DNA of 64,000 nt from Collinsella sp. AM17-1 (GCF_003470665.1 NZ_QRJZ01000004.1:62001-126000); one strand, 5' to 3'; positions 27,812 to 36,883 are shown, counted from the first letter of the stretch. The notes: generated by a model from the sequence alone, not told the origin. Numbers and translations: made by a program.

Positions 27812-28819
27812 TTACTCGGCGTGCGCGTAATCAACCTTGGCACGGCGAGCGGTAGCCTTCTCCCAATCGCTGGTGCCCTCAAAGACATCCTGCTTGTAGG
27901 GATTGCGGCCGAGCTTCTTGGCGCGGTAGGCGATGTAGATGATCGCGGCGACGTTGGCGACCAGTGCGGCGATCGAGACCGCGGTAGCGGCGCCGGGGTC
28001 GAGCGTGGAGTGGGTCACAAAGATGGACTCCTCCTGGAAGTACGGGAACACCTGGGCAAACATGCACCAAATAGCAAGCGTAAAGGCGCGGTTCTGGATC
28101 CAGCCGCCCTTGTTCCAGATAAAGGCGGCGACGGTGGGCGCCAGCAGCAGCGCAAAGCCGCAGAACCAGGAGTGGGTGGGCAGGCAGTTGTAGGTGTAGC
28201 AGAAGTTCCAGATATCGTAGGCGATGATGTAGACCCAGGTCATGTCGGGCCACAGCATGTCGGTCTGATCCTCGGAGGCGTAGACGCTCCACCAACCGGT
28301 CATGCAGAAGATGTTGATGATACCGGCGATGCCGTTGAACACGTTGTTCCAGCCGGCCAGCTGCGTAGCACCTTCGGAGGTGACCCAGGTGGACTCGCCC
28401 AGGACAAAGAAGTGATAGGCGCTCTCAAAGTCGGACACGACGGCGATCATGATGTTGATGGCGACGATCACAAACGGCCACGCGCGGAACCAGTGCGCCT
28501 TGCCGATCTTGCCCCACTGATACTTAATGGCGATGAAGCCCCAGCAACCGGCCAACGCCGCGTAGACCTTGGCGTAGTGGAACCAGCTGTTCTGGTACAC
28601 ATGGGTGGGGTTGGTGAGCGCCCACTCGGCACCCTGCGAAACGCCGACGGCGATGGCGACGCAGTAGATGGTCATGGCCAGCGGAGCCACGCCAAAGATG
28701 ATGGCCGCGCCGAGCTTGGTGCGGCGGCCGACCTCGTTGAGCACGATCAGGCCGATAAAGACCATGGCCCAGCCGGCCCAGTGGATAAGGGTATCGCTAC
28801 CCCAAACATCGAACAGCAT
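27812..28819 (-). CDS. Polytopic membrane protein, DUF5692-like
   Basis: This 335-residue protein has about eight to nine membrane helices, rich in Trp and aromatic residues (HWAGWAMVFIGLIVLNEVG; WVYIIAYDIWNFCYTYNCL). The helices carry few charges. The C-terminal tail is cytoplasmic and charged. It looks like the DUF5692 family of Coriobacteriia, whose function is unknown to me; this name is from memory of the pattern, not a search. ATG 28819 follows GGAGAG. It lies directly downstream of the tetR gene (63 bases), so it may be in the same operon and regulon. Confidence 0.72.
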   Translation of the reverse strand: MLFDVWGSDTLIHWAGWAMVFIGLIVLNEVGRRTKLGAAIIFGVAPLAMTIYCVAIAVGVSQGAEWALTNPTHVYQNSWFHYAKVYAALAGCWGFIAIKYQWGKIGKAHWFRAWPFVIVAINIMIAVVSDFESAYHFFVLGESTWVTSEGATQLAGWNNVFNGIAGIINIFCMTGWWSVYASEDQTDMLWPDMTWVYIIAYDIWNFCYTYNCLPTHSWFCGFALLLAPTVAAFIWNKGGWIQNRAFTLAIWCMFAQVFPYFQEESIFVTHSTLDPGAATAVSIAALVANVAAIIYIAYRAKKLGRNPYKQDVFEGTSDWEKATARRAKVDYAHAE

Positions 28820-28882
28820 GCTGCTCTCCTTTCACAAGCCCGCGGCCCCTCTTCCGATCGCGGGCAGTTTGACCAAATGTCG

Positions 28883-29545
28883 TCAGTTCTGGGGCTTGCG
28901 CTCCGGATACTTGGCGGTATAGCCCTCGATGTGGAGTGTCGAGGCGATGATTTCCTTGACCGTCTCGTCGGGCACATCGGGGTGCGTGCGGATATACATC
29001 AACAACCCCATGATGAGGGTGTAGAACGTCTCGTAGACATGGTCGATGCGTAGCTCATGATGGGCGACAAAATCCACCACGGTGGTGTCGCAGATATACT
29101 GCGCCACGCGTTGGACCACGTTGTGCAAAAAGCCGCCGTAGAGCGCGCCGCTGCTGGAGGTCAGGGTGCTCGGCAGTTCGTGGCCGCTGGCGACCAGGCG
29201 CTTAAAGAGCGGGGCGACGGTGTCGAGCGCCCCCTCGATGTCGCCAACCGTGCGGCTGGCATTCCACTGCTCGAGCTCGGTAATGAAGCCGTCGATCGCC
29301 TCGTCCATGACAGCGGTGACGGCGGCGTCCATATCGGCAAAGTAGTGGTAGAACAATGAACGCGTGCAGCCGGCTCGCTTGGTCACAGCCGATACCGATA
29401 GGTGGGACACGCCCAGCTCGGAGCTTACGGTGCGCACGGCATCGAGAATCTCGCGACGGCGTTCGTCGCCCGTCAAGCGCTTTGCCGCGCTATCGGATGC
29501 GGGGACGGCATCGACCACAGAGGTACCTGCTGCGTTGTTGCCCAT
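28883..29545 (-). CDS. TetR-family transcriptional regulator
   Basis: In this 220-residue protein the helix-turn-helix is at ~28-70 (ILDAVRTVSSELGVSHLSVS, then GCTRSLFYHYFADMDAAV), preceded by an unusually long, low-complexity N-terminus of 25 residues. The C-terminal ligand domain is helical. It is divergent from the Fe-S/FAD oxidoreductase at 29735, with two matched palindromes in between, and upstream of the DUF5692-like membrane protein. The ligand is unknown. Confidence 0.92.
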   Translation of the reverse strand: MGNNAAGTSVVDAVPASDSAAKRLTGDERRREILDAVRTVSSELGVSHLSVSAVTKRAGCTRSLFYHYFADMDAAVTAVMDEAIDGFITELEQWNASRTVGDIEGALDTVAPLFKRLVASGHELPSTLTSSSGALYGGFLHNVVQRVAQYICDTTVVDFVAHHELRIDHVYETFYTLIMGLLMYIRTHPDVPDETVKEIIASTLHIEGYTAKYPERKPQN

Positions 29546-29603
29546 GTTTTGCCGCCTTTCATCCTCTTTTGCCTGACCGTTCGCCTAACAGTCTTGAATA
29601 TTG

Positions 29604-29641
29604 TTGACGGTTCGTCAATACTATTTTTGACACAATGTCAA
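29604..29641. promoter_or_regulatory. Two TTGAC-type palindromes, probable TetR operators
   Basis: TTGACGGTTCGTCAA (29604-29618) and TTGACACAATGTCAA (29627-29641) are each perfect 6-bp inverted repeats around 3 bases, 23 bp centre to centre, in the divergent tetR/oxidoreductase promoter region. Confidence 0.8.
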
Positions 29642-29734
29642 CAATGGCGGGTGAACGGCATGGGGGCATGCCCGGCCTGCAAAAAAAGAGGGGCGCTGCG
29701 GCCTCGTCGGGCTGCGGCAAGAGAAGGGACAACC

Positions 29735-32512
29735 ATGATTCTCAACGGACCGGGGATTAGTTACACCGAGCCCGATATCGGCGCGGAGTTTGTGCCGCCG
29801 CTGCCGGAGCATCCGCGCGAGGCAATCGTCAAGCTGTGCGAGCACTGCACCAACCGTCTGCTGCATCGCGACGAGCTGCTGGGCTACGAGTACTGGTCGT
29901 TTGCCGAGGCCGCAACCGACGAGCAGGCCGAAGTGCTCTGCAAGATGAAGATGCGCCGTCCCTATACGCTGCCCGAGATGGTCAAGCTCACCGGCATGCC
30001 CGAAGCCGATATCGAGAAGATGCTCGACGACATGAGCTACACGGGTCTGCTCGAGTACAACTGGGAAAACCCCGAGCGCGCCAAGCAGTGGGTGCTGCCC
30101 ATGCTGGTGCCGGGTTCTGCCGAGTTCCTCAACATGCGCATGGGTCAGCTCGAGGAGCATCCGGTCTATGCCAAGTTCTTTGAGCAGGCGTCCAAGGGAC
30201 CGCTGTCCAAGGCCACGCCGATGGTGCCGCCCGGCGGTGCCGGCATCGGCATGCATGTCATTCCGGTCGAGAAGGCCATCGATGCCGCGAGCACCTCGGT
30301 GCCGATCGAGCATATCGAGCATTGGCTCGACAAATACGATGGCAAATATGCCGCTAGCACCTGCAGCTGCCGCGCGAGCCGTCGCGTGATGGGAGAGGGC
30401 TGCGCCGACGACCCGGCCGATTGGTGCATCGCCGTGGGCGATATGGCCGACTACGTGGTCGAGACCGACCGCGGCCATTATGTGACGCGCGAGGAGGTCT
30501 ACGACATCCTGCGCCAGGCCGAGGACAACGGCTTTGTGCACCAGATCACCAACATCGACGGTGAGAACAAAATCTTCGCCATCTGCAACTGCAACGTCAA
30601 CGTGTGCTACGCCCTGCGCACTTCGCAGCTGTTCAACACGCCCAACCTGTCGCGCTCAGCCTATGTCGCCAAGGTCGAGAAAGACAAGTGCGTGGCCTGC
30701 GGTCGCTGCGTTGAGGTGTGTCCGGCCGGCGCCGCCAAACTGGGCCAGAAGCTCTGCAGCAAAAAAGCCGGCGGCCGCGTGCCCGAGTATCCGCGCCAGG
30801 AGCTGCCCGATGCCACCAAGTGGGACCACACCAAGTGGTCGCCCAACTACCGCAACGATAACCGCATCGAGACGCATGAGTCCGGCACCGCGCCCTGCAA
30901 GACGGCCTGCCCCGCGCACGTTGCCGTTCAGGGCTATCTGAAGCTCGCGGCGCAGGGTCGCTATGACGAGGCCCTAGCACTCATTAAGCGCGAGAACCCG
31001 CTGCCCGCTATCTGCGGCCGTGTGTGCAATCGCCGCTGTGAGGATGCCTGCACTCGCGGTCGTGTGGACGCCGCCGTGGCTATCGACGAAGTCAAGAAGT
31101 TTATCGCCCAGCGCGATCTGGATGCCGCGACCCGCTATGTCCCACCTGTGGTGACCCCGACGCGTGCCGGCGGCTTCGACCAGAAGGTCGCCATCATCGG
31201 TGCCGGTCCGGCTGGCCTGTCCTGCGCTTTCTACCTGGCCGAGAAGGGCTACAAGCCCGTCGTGTTCGAGAAAAATGAACGCCCGGGCGGCATGCTCACC
31301 TACGGCATTCCCAGCTTTAAGCTGCAGAAGGATGTTATCGAGGCCGAGGTCGAGGTTATTCGCCTGATGGGTGCCGAGTTCCGCTATGGCGTGGAGGTCG
31401 GCCGCGATGTGACGCTCGACGAGCTGCGCGAGCAGGGCTTTAAGGCCTTCTATGTTGCCATCGGCTGCCAGGGCGGACGCCTTGCCGGCATTCCGGGCGA
31501 GGATGCCGAGGATGTGACGGTGGCTGTCGACTTTTTGCGCGAGGTCAACAGTGGCAAGATCGACGCGCTGCCCGGCCGCACCATTGTGGTGGGCGGCGGC
31601 AACGTGGCTATCGATGTCGCCCGCAACGCCTGCCGTCTGGGTTCCGAGCACGTTGAGATGTTCTGCCTGGAGAGCGAGGCTCAGATGCCCGCCAGCGAGG
31701 AGGAGCGTCGCGAGGCCATCGAGGATGGTGCTCACATCAGCTGCGGCTGGGGTCCCAAGGAGGTTCACCTGGACGAGACCGGTCGTGTGTGCGGCATCAC
31801 CTTCAAGCGCTGCACGCGCGTCTTTGACGACGAGGGCCGTTTTGCGCCCGAGTACGACGAGAACGACCTGCGTCGTGTCGATGCCGACCGCGTCGTCATG
31901 TCGATTGGCCAGTCCATTGTGTGGGGCGACCTGCTGGCTGGCTCCAAGGTGGAGCTTGGCCGCGGCCAGGGTGCCCTTGCCGATCCGCAGACGTACCAGA
32001 CCGCCGAGCCCGACATCTTTGTGGGCGGCGACGTCTACACTGGCCCCAGCTTTGCCATCGATGCCATTGCCGCCGGTCACGAGGCCGCGGTGTCCATCCA
32101 TCGCTTTGTGCAGCCGGGCTCCACGCTCACCATCGGCCGCAACCAGCGCCGCTACACCGCGCTTGACCGCGACGATGCCGTGATCGAAAGCTACGACAAC
32201 GCGAGCCGCGAGGTTGCGCATGTGGACCGCGAACGCGAGAAGGCCGCGCCGTTTAGCGAGTACGTCGAGACCTTTACCGAGGAACAGGTGCGCGCCGAGA
32301 CCGCTCGCTGCCTGGGCTGCGGCGCCTCGATCGTCGACCCCAACAAGTGTATTGGCTGCGGTCTGTGCACCACCAAGTGCGCGTTCGACGCCATCCATCT
32401 GGATCGCGACCGCCCCGAGTGCTCAACGATGGTCAAATACGAGCAAAAGCTCCCAAGCCTGGGCAAGTACGCGCTCAAGCGCGCCATTAAGATCAAATTC
32501 GGGAAGAAGTAA
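29735..32512 (+). CDS. Multi-cluster Fe-S / FAD oxidoreductase, GltD-like
   Basis: This 925-residue fusion begins with a domain containing a cysteine cluster near 208-235 (STCSCRASRRVMGEGC...DWC). A ferredoxin domain near 318 follows (CVACGRCVEVCPAG), then a GltD-type N-terminal Fe-S segment (CKTACPAHVAVQGYL, CGRVCNRRCEDACTRG). FAD and NAD(P) Rossmann domains come next (GAGPAGLSCAFYL, ~488; VGGGNVAIDVARNA, ~620), and a C-terminal ferredoxin (CLGCG...CIGCGLCTTKCAF, ~860-883). Such proteins transfer electrons between pyridine nucleotide and ferredoxin-like partners; the substrate is unknown. ATG 29735 follows AGAAGGGA. It is probably controlled by the divergent TetR. Confidence 0.87.
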   Translation: MILNGPGISYTEPDIGAEFVPPLPEHPREAIVKLCEHCTNRLLHRDELLGYEYWSFAEAATDEQAEVLCKMKMRRPYTLPEMVKLTGMPEADIEKMLDDMSYTGLLEYNWENPERAKQWVLPMLVPGSAEFLNMRMGQLEEHPVYAKFFEQASKGPLSKATPMVPPGGAGIGMHVIPVEKAIDAASTSVPIEHIEHWLDKYDGKYAASTCSCRASRRVMGEGCADDPADWCIAVGDMADYVVETDRGHYVTREEVYDILRQAEDNGFVHQITNIDGENKIFAICNCNVNVCYALRTSQLFNTPNLSRSAYVAKVEKDKCVACGRCVEVCPAGAAKLGQKLCSKKAGGRVPEYPRQELPDATKWDHTKWSPNYRNDNRIETHESGTAPCKTACPAHVAVQGYLKLAAQGRYDEALALIKRENPLPAICGRVCNRRCEDACTRGRVDAAVAIDEVKKFIAQRDLDAATRYVPPVVTPTRAGGFDQKVAIIGAGPAGLSCAFYLAEKGYKPVVFEKNERPGGMLTYGIPSFKLQKDVIEAEVEVIRLMGAEFRYGVEVGRDVTLDELREQGFKAFYVAIGCQGGRLAGIPGEDAEDVTVAVDFLREVNSGKIDALPGRTIVVGGGNVAIDVARNACRLGSEHVEMFCLESEAQMPASEEERREAIEDGAHISCGWGPKEVHLDETGRVCGITFKRCTRVFDDEGRFAPEYDENDLRRVDADRVVMSIGQSIVWGDLLAGSKVELGRGQGALADPQTYQTAEPDIFVGGDVYTGPSFAIDAIAAGHEAAVSIHRFVQPGSTLTIGRNQRRYTALDRDDAVIESYDNASREVAHVDREREKAAPFSEYVETFTEEQVRAETARCLGCGASIVDPNKCIGCGLCTTKCAFDAIHLDRDRPECSTMVKYEQKLPSLGKYALKRAIKIKFGKK

Positions 32513-32706
32513 GAAACGCAACAAGCAGGAGAACGGCGCAGAGAGCGGTTGGACAGCGAGCGAGTCCCAGGCGTGGCGAGGTGCCTTGAAAGAGGAGGGC
32601 ATAGGGCTTTTGCCCATGCCCGACGATTGAAAGGCAGATCGCCCGTCTGGGGCTCGCGCAGCGTCAAGCCGACCGCCGTTCGGTAGAACGGCGGAAGGAA
32701 TTAAAA

Positions 32707-33135
32707 GTGCACGAGCTCGGGATTGTTTATCACATCATTCGTGATGTCGAGAATGTGGCGCGCGCCAATGGCGTGCGTCGCGTTTCGAGCGTGACGCTGC
32801 TGCTGGGCGAGGTCTCGGGCGTCGTTCCCGATCTGCTGCTTGACGCTTGGCGCTGGGCGGCAGATAAAAAGCCCATCGCGCAGGGCGCGGAGCTTATCGT
32901 GGAGCCCGTCGAGGCCGTGACGCATTGCGAGGCGTGCGGCCGCGACTACGCGACGGTCGAGCACGGCAAGACCTGCCCCCATTGCGGCAGCGGCGAGACA
33001 TACCTGCTGCAGGGCCAGGAGGTCATGATCAAGCAGATCGAGACCCCCGACGAGGACCCGGCAGACGCTGCTCCTGGCGACCTCTCCGACGCCCCCGATG
33101 CCGTCGACGCCGCCAACCCCCTCCACATCGCCTAA
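32707..33135 (+). CDS. hypA: Hydrogenase nickel-insertion protein HypA
   Basis: HypA delivers nickel to [NiFe]-hydrogenase with HypB. It begins MHELGIVYHII (His2/Glu3 nickel site) and has the zinc knuckle CEACG...CPHCG (~76-97). At 142 residues it carries an extra acidic tail of about 25 beyond the usual ~115. The start is GTG 32707 with AAGGAA upstream. It is separate from hypF/nikR at 1-1785 in this window and appears monocistronic. The 194 bases upstream hold nothing recognisable. Confidence 0.94.
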   Translation: MHELGIVYHIIRDVENVARANGVRRVSSVTLLLGEVSGVVPDLLLDAWRWAADKKPIAQGAELIVEPVEAVTHCEACGRDYATVEHGKTCPHCGSGETYLLQGQEVMIKQIETPDEDPADAAPGDLSDAPDAVDAANPLHIA

Positions 33136-33142
33136 CTTAGAC

Positions 33143-33220
33143 ATTGGGGACGTTCTTAAACGACTAGTCGAAAAAGAACGTCCCCAATGACTAGCCATTT
33201 AAGAACGTCCCCAATAACTA
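33143..33220. repeat. GGGGACGTTC inverted repeat cluster
   Basis: CATTGGGGACGTTCTT at 33143 pairs with AAGAACGTCCCCAATG ending near 33189; a second right-arm copy follows (AAGAACGTCCCCAATAACTA, 33201-33220). Same family as 15011 and 36833. It probably ends hypA transcription. Confidence 0.85.
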
Positions 33221-33262
33221 CTTTGCTAGAGCATATCGCTCGCCATTAGTCAAGGCATAGCT

Positions 33263-33491
33263 GTTTAAACGAAATAGCCTCAGTCTCAGCACGTTTGCAT
33301 CTGTTTAAAAGCGGTAATAATGATAGCATGCGCATATCCGTCGTGTAAGTATTGGTTGGGTATCAGTTATCAGCGGCAGATCAGCCAATGATGCTGGAAT
33401 GTAATCAACTTGTAACAAATTAAGACGTTTAAACAAATAATGCTACCTTTTGCAGTTTTTCAAACAATTCTGCTGTATTTGCAGCTATACT
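33263..33491 (+). promoter_or_regulatory. PTS operon regulatory region with GTTTAAAC boxes
   Basis: In the 400-base AT-rich gap before the PTS genes, the palindrome GTTTAAAC occurs at 33263 and 33427, with a one-off copy GTTTAAAA at 33303. A TATACT (33486-33491) is the best -10. No sigma-54 -24/-12 signature is seen. Confidence 0.45.
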
Positions 33492-33538
33492 CCATAACTG
33501 TCGTGTAGGAATTACGTAGACAAAAAGGAGGTTATGTG

Positions 33539-34528
33539 ATGGTAAGTATTGTTCTTGCTAGCCATGGTGACTTGGCGGCTGGAATCAAGCAGACGGGCTC
33601 GATGGTCTTTGGCGATCAGCCGTCTGTAGCCGTGGTCTCGCTCGAGCCGAGCATGGGCCCCGACGACTTCCGAGCCAAGGTCGAGGAAGCAGTCGCTTCC
33701 TTCGAGGACCAGGAGCAGGTGCTCTTCCTCGTTGATCTGTGGGGCGGCACGCCCTTCAACCAGATCAGCGGTCTCATCGAGGGCCATGATTCCTGGGCTA
33801 TCGTCACCGGTGTCAACCTGCCTATGCTCATCGAGGCATATTCGCAGCGCTTTGACGCAAAGAACACTGCACATGCGATCGCAAAACATCTCGTGACTGA
33901 GGCTAAGGCCGGCGTGCGCGTCAAGCCCGAGTCTCTGGAGCCCGAGGAGAAGAAGCCGGCTGCGGCCGCCGCTGCTCCTGCGGGTGCCATTCCTCCGGGA
34001 ACGGTCATCGGCGATGGGCACATCAAGATCGCCCACGTCCGTATCGACACGCGTCTGCTGCATGGTCAGGTGGCCACCACGTGGACCAAGCAGATCAACC
34101 CCAACCGCATCATCGTGGTTTCCGACGGCGTTGCTCACGACGAGCTCCGCAAGACCATGATCGAGCAGGCTGCCCCTCCGGGAGTCCACGCCAACGTCGT
34201 GCCCATCAAGAAGATGGCCGAGGTCGTCAAGGACACGCGCTTTGGCGACACCAAGGCGATGCTGCTGTTCGAGAACCCGCAGGATCTGCTCAGGGCCATC
34301 GAGGCCGGCGTCGACATCAAGGAAGCCAACATCGGTTCCATGGCCCACTCCAAGGGCAAGGTCGTCGTCACCAACGCTGTCGCTATGGGCGATGACGATG
34401 TCAAGACCATCGAGGCTCTCAAGGCCAAGGGCGTCAAGTTCGAGGTCCGCAAGGTTCCTTCGGATTCCTCCGAGGATCTCGACGCCATGTTGAAGAAAGC
34501 TAAGGCCGAACTGGCCGCTCAAGCATAG
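33539..34528 (+). CDS. PTS mannose-family enzyme IIAB
   Basis: This 329-residue fusion has a IIA domain (~1-130) with the phosphorylated His in VLASHGDLAAG, an Ala/Pro linker (~140-155), and a IIB domain with the active His in VRIDTRLLHGQVATTW. It passes phosphate from HPr to the incoming hexose. ATG 33539 is preferred; AGGAGG ends eight bases earlier, and a GTG lies one codon upstream. It is the first gene of a IIAB-IIC-IID operon; sugar specificity (mannose, glucose, fructose or amino sugar) cannot be read from sequence. Confidence 0.94.
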   Translation: MVSIVLASHGDLAAGIKQTGSMVFGDQPSVAVVSLEPSMGPDDFRAKVEEAVASFEDQEQVLFLVDLWGGTPFNQISGLIEGHDSWAIVTGVNLPMLIEAYSQRFDAKNTAHAIAKHLVTEAKAGVRVKPESLEPEEKKPAAAAAAPAGAIPPGTVIGDGHIKIAHVRIDTRLLHGQVATTWTKQINPNRIIVVSDGVAHDELRKTMIEQAAPPGVHANVVPIKKMAEVVKDTRFGDTKAMLLFENPQDLLRAIEAGVDIKEANIGSMAHSKGKVVVTNAVAMGDDDVKTIEALKAKGVKFEVRKVPSDSSEDLDAMLKKAKAELAAQA

Positions 34529-34546
34529 TAAAGGAGGGTCCGATAC

Positions 34547-35365
34547 ATGTCTGCAATCACTATTCTGCTTGTTGCGATTGTCGCGTTGCTTGCCGGTATG
34601 GAAGGCATTCTGGATGAGTTCCAGTTCCATCAGCCGCTCGTGGCATGCACGCTTATCGGTCTCGTAACCGGTCACCTTCAGGAGGGCATCCTCCTGGGCG
34701 GTTCGCTCCAGATGATGGCCCTTGGCTGGGCTAACGTCGGCGCCGCCGTCGCGCCTGACGCCGCTCTGGCCTCGGTCGCTTCTTCGATCATCATGGTGCT
34801 CGCCCTCAACGGTGGCGCCACCGATTCGGCCAAGGCCGTTACCGCCGCCATCGCCGTCGCCGTCCCGCTGTCGGTCGCTGGTCTGTTCCTGACCATGATC
34901 TGCCGTACCCTGGCTACCGCTATGGTTCACGGCATGGACGCCTGCGCCGAGAAGGGCGACTTCGCCGGCATCGAGCGTTGGCAGTACGCCGGCATCCTCA
35001 TGCAGGGTGTTCGTATCGCCATCCCGGCAGTACTTCTGTGCATCATCCCGGCCGAGGCCGTTACCAACGCGCTTAACGCTATGCCCGATTGGCTGTCCGG
35101 CGGCATGGCTGTCGGCGGTGGCATGGTCGCTTCCGTCGGTTACGCCATGGTCATCAACATGATGGCCACCAAGGAGACCTGGCCGTTCTTCATCCTCGGC
35201 TTTGTCCTTGCTGCCATCCCTCAGCTCACGCTGATCGCCCTTGGCCTCATCGGCATCTCCCTTGCCCTCATCTACCTTGGCCTTAAGGATCTGGCCAAGC
35301 AGGGTGGCGGCATGGGCGGTGGCTCCGGTGACCCGCTCGGCGACATTCTGAACGATTACGAGTAG
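34547..35365 (+). CDS. PTS mannose-family enzyme IIC
   Basis: This 272-residue integral membrane permease subunit has eight or so hydrophobic helices. The family motif GLVTGHLQEGILLGGSLQMM begins near residue 38. It forms the sugar channel with IID. Its ATG follows AAAGGAGGG, 18 bases after IIAB. The C-terminus is Gly-rich and acidic. Confidence 0.94.
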   Translation: MSAITILLVAIVALLAGMEGILDEFQFHQPLVACTLIGLVTGHLQEGILLGGSLQMMALGWANVGAAVAPDAALASVASSIIMVLALNGGATDSAKAVTAAIAVAVPLSVAGLFLTMICRTLATAMVHGMDACAEKGDFAGIERWQYAGILMQGVRIAIPAVLLCIIPAEAVTNALNAMPDWLSGGMAVGGGMVASVGYAMVINMMATKETWPFFILGFVLAAIPQLTLIALGLIGISLALIYLGLKDLAKQGGGMGGGSGDPLGDILNDYE

Positions 35366-35381
35366 GAGGGGAGTGATACAT

Positions 35382-36302
35382 ATGGCAGAGAACAAGATTC
35401 AGCTCACCAAGGCTGACCGTAAGAAGGTTTGCTTCCGTCATCAGTTCCTTCAGGGCTCGTGGAACTACGAGCGTATGCAGAACGGCGGCTGGTGCTTCGC
35501 AATGATCCCTGCGATCAAGAAGCTCTACACCAGCAAGGATGACCAGATTGCCGCTCTTAAGCGCCACCTGGAGTTCTATAACACCCACCCCTATGTTTCC
35601 GCCCCCGTCATTGGCGTTACCCTCGCCCTCGAGGAGGAGCGCGCCAACGGTGCTCCGATTGACGACGTCGCCATTCAGGGCGTCAAGGTCGGTATGATGG
35701 GCCCGCTCGCCGGCGTCGGCGACCCCGCCTTCTGGTTCACCCTTCGCCCGATTCTGGGTGCACTGGGCGCTTCCCTGGCCCTGTCCGGCAGCATCGCCGG
35801 TCCGCTGCTGTTCTTCTTCGCGTGGAACATCATCCGTTACGCCTTCCTGTGGTACACGCAGGAGTTTGGCTACAAGGTCGGCTCCTCCATCGCCAAGGAC
35901 CTCTCCGGCGGTCTGATGGGCAAGGTCACCGAGGGTGCTTCCATCCTGGGTATGTTCATCATCGGCGCCCTGGTCGAGCGCTGGGTGTCCATCTCCTTCA
36001 CCCCGGTCGTCTCCAAGGTCACGCAGTCCGCTGGCGCCTATATCGACTGGGCCAACCTGCCCGCCGGTTCTGAGGGCATCAAGCAGGCATTGACGATGTA
36101 CAGCTCTGTCGGTGCCAACGCACTCGACCCGGTGAAGGTCACCACGCTTCAGGCCAACCTCGATCAGCTCATCCCCGGCCTTGCCGCCGTGTGCCTGACC
36201 CTTCTGGTCTGCAAGCTCCTCAAGAAGAAGGTCAGCCCGATCGTCATCATCCTGGCTCTCTTCGCCGTCGGCATCATCGGTCGCGTCTGCGGCTTCATGT
36301 AA
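35382..36302 (+). CDS. PTS mannose-family enzyme IID
   Basis: This 306-residue IID subunit has the family hallmarks FLQGSWNYERMQNGGWCF (~20-37) and GPLAGVGDPAFWFTLRPI (~107-124). The N-terminal part is amphipathic and the C-terminal half carries the membrane helices. ATG 35382 (MAENKIQ) follows GGAGGGGAG; an in-frame GTG at 35373 overlaps that site. A hairpin terminator follows, but DUF956 lies just beyond it. Confidence 0.94.
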   Translation: MAENKIQLTKADRKKVCFRHQFLQGSWNYERMQNGGWCFAMIPAIKKLYTSKDDQIAALKRHLEFYNTHPYVSAPVIGVTLALEEERANGAPIDDVAIQGVKVGMMGPLAGVGDPAFWFTLRPILGALGASLALSGSIAGPLLFFFAWNIIRYAFLWYTQEFGYKVGSSIAKDLSGGLMGKVTEGASILGMFIIGALVERWVSISFTPVVSKVTQSAGAYIDWANLPAGSEGIKQALTMYSSVGANALDPVKVTTLQANLDQLIPGLAAVCLTLLVCKLLKKKVSPIVIILALFAVGIIGRVCGFM

Positions 36303-36358
36303 GCACGCTTCGGCTTAAGACCGAGAGTTGCTAGGCAAGGGCTTTTGAGCCATTGAAA

Positions 36359-36402
36359 CGGACCGCACCCGGTGGGTACACTGGATGCGGTCCGATTGTT
36401 TT
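36359..36402 (+). terminator. Terminator/attenuator after IID
   Basis: CGGACCGCA (36359-36367) pairs with TGCGGTCCG (36386-36394), followed by ATTGTTTTTATT. It sits only 20 bases before the DUF956 gene, so partial read-through is likely. Confidence 0.8.
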
Positions 36403-36422
36403 TATTGGAGGGCGAGGCGCGT

Positions 36423-36821
36423 ATGGCGCAATCTCAGAACAGCACGGTCGATCTGGCAACGCCGGCAACCTGCCTGATGGGGCTTACCAGTCACGGTAAC
36501 GTGATGGTGGGCAATAAGGCGTTTGAGTACTATAACGAGCGTAATCCCGAGGATTATATCCAAATCCCGTGGGACGAGGTCGACTATATTGCCGCCGAGG
36601 TTTTGCGCGGCACCAAGAAGATTACGCGTTTTGCCATCTTTACCAAAGAGAATGGCCACTTTACGTTTTCGACGCGCAATGACAAGGAAACGCTTCGCGC
36701 GGTGCGTAAGTACATTGACGAGGACAAGCTCGTTCGTTCGCCCGACTTTATCGATGTGACGGCCAAGGGCGCCAAGAGCATCCCCTCCGTTATCAAAAAC
36801 CTTTTCCACAAAGGCAAGTAG
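36423..36821 (+). CDS. manO: DUF956 / ManO-type PTS-associated protein
   Basis: This 132-residue protein matches the DUF956 pattern associated with mannose-family PTS operons: LMGLTSHGNVMVGNKAFEYY, then IQIPWDEVDYIAAEV and RFAIFTKENGHFTFST. Members of this family (ManO) modulate mannose PTS expression in some firmicutes; the molecular mechanism is not established. ATG 36423 follows GGAGGGCGAGG. Separation from IID by the terminator suggests a lower expression level. Confidence 0.85.
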   Translation: MAQSQNSTVDLATPATCLMGLTSHGNVMVGNKAFEYYNERNPEDYIQIPWDEVDYIAAEVLRGTKKITRFAIFTKENGHFTFSTRNDKETLRAVRKYIDEDKLVRSPDFIDVTAKGAKSIPSVIKNLFHKGK

Positions 36822-36832
36822 TCGTTGGGTTG

Positions 36833-36883
36833 TCATTGGGGACGTTCTTAAACGACTAGTCATTAAAGAACGTCGCAGATGAC
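36833..36883. repeat. GGGGACGTTC inverted repeat
   Basis: TCATTGGGGACGTTCTT...AAAGAACGTCGCAGATGA: a degraded copy of the repeat at 15011 and 33143, just after the DUF956 stop. Confidence 0.75.

Noticed and set aside
32513..32706. Gene between the Fe-S oxidoreductase and hypA
   Set aside because: Only short frames without ribosome sites are visible.
33340..33538. Sigma-54 promoter for the mannose-type PTS
   Set aside because: No TGGCAC-N5-TTGC pattern is present in the leader.
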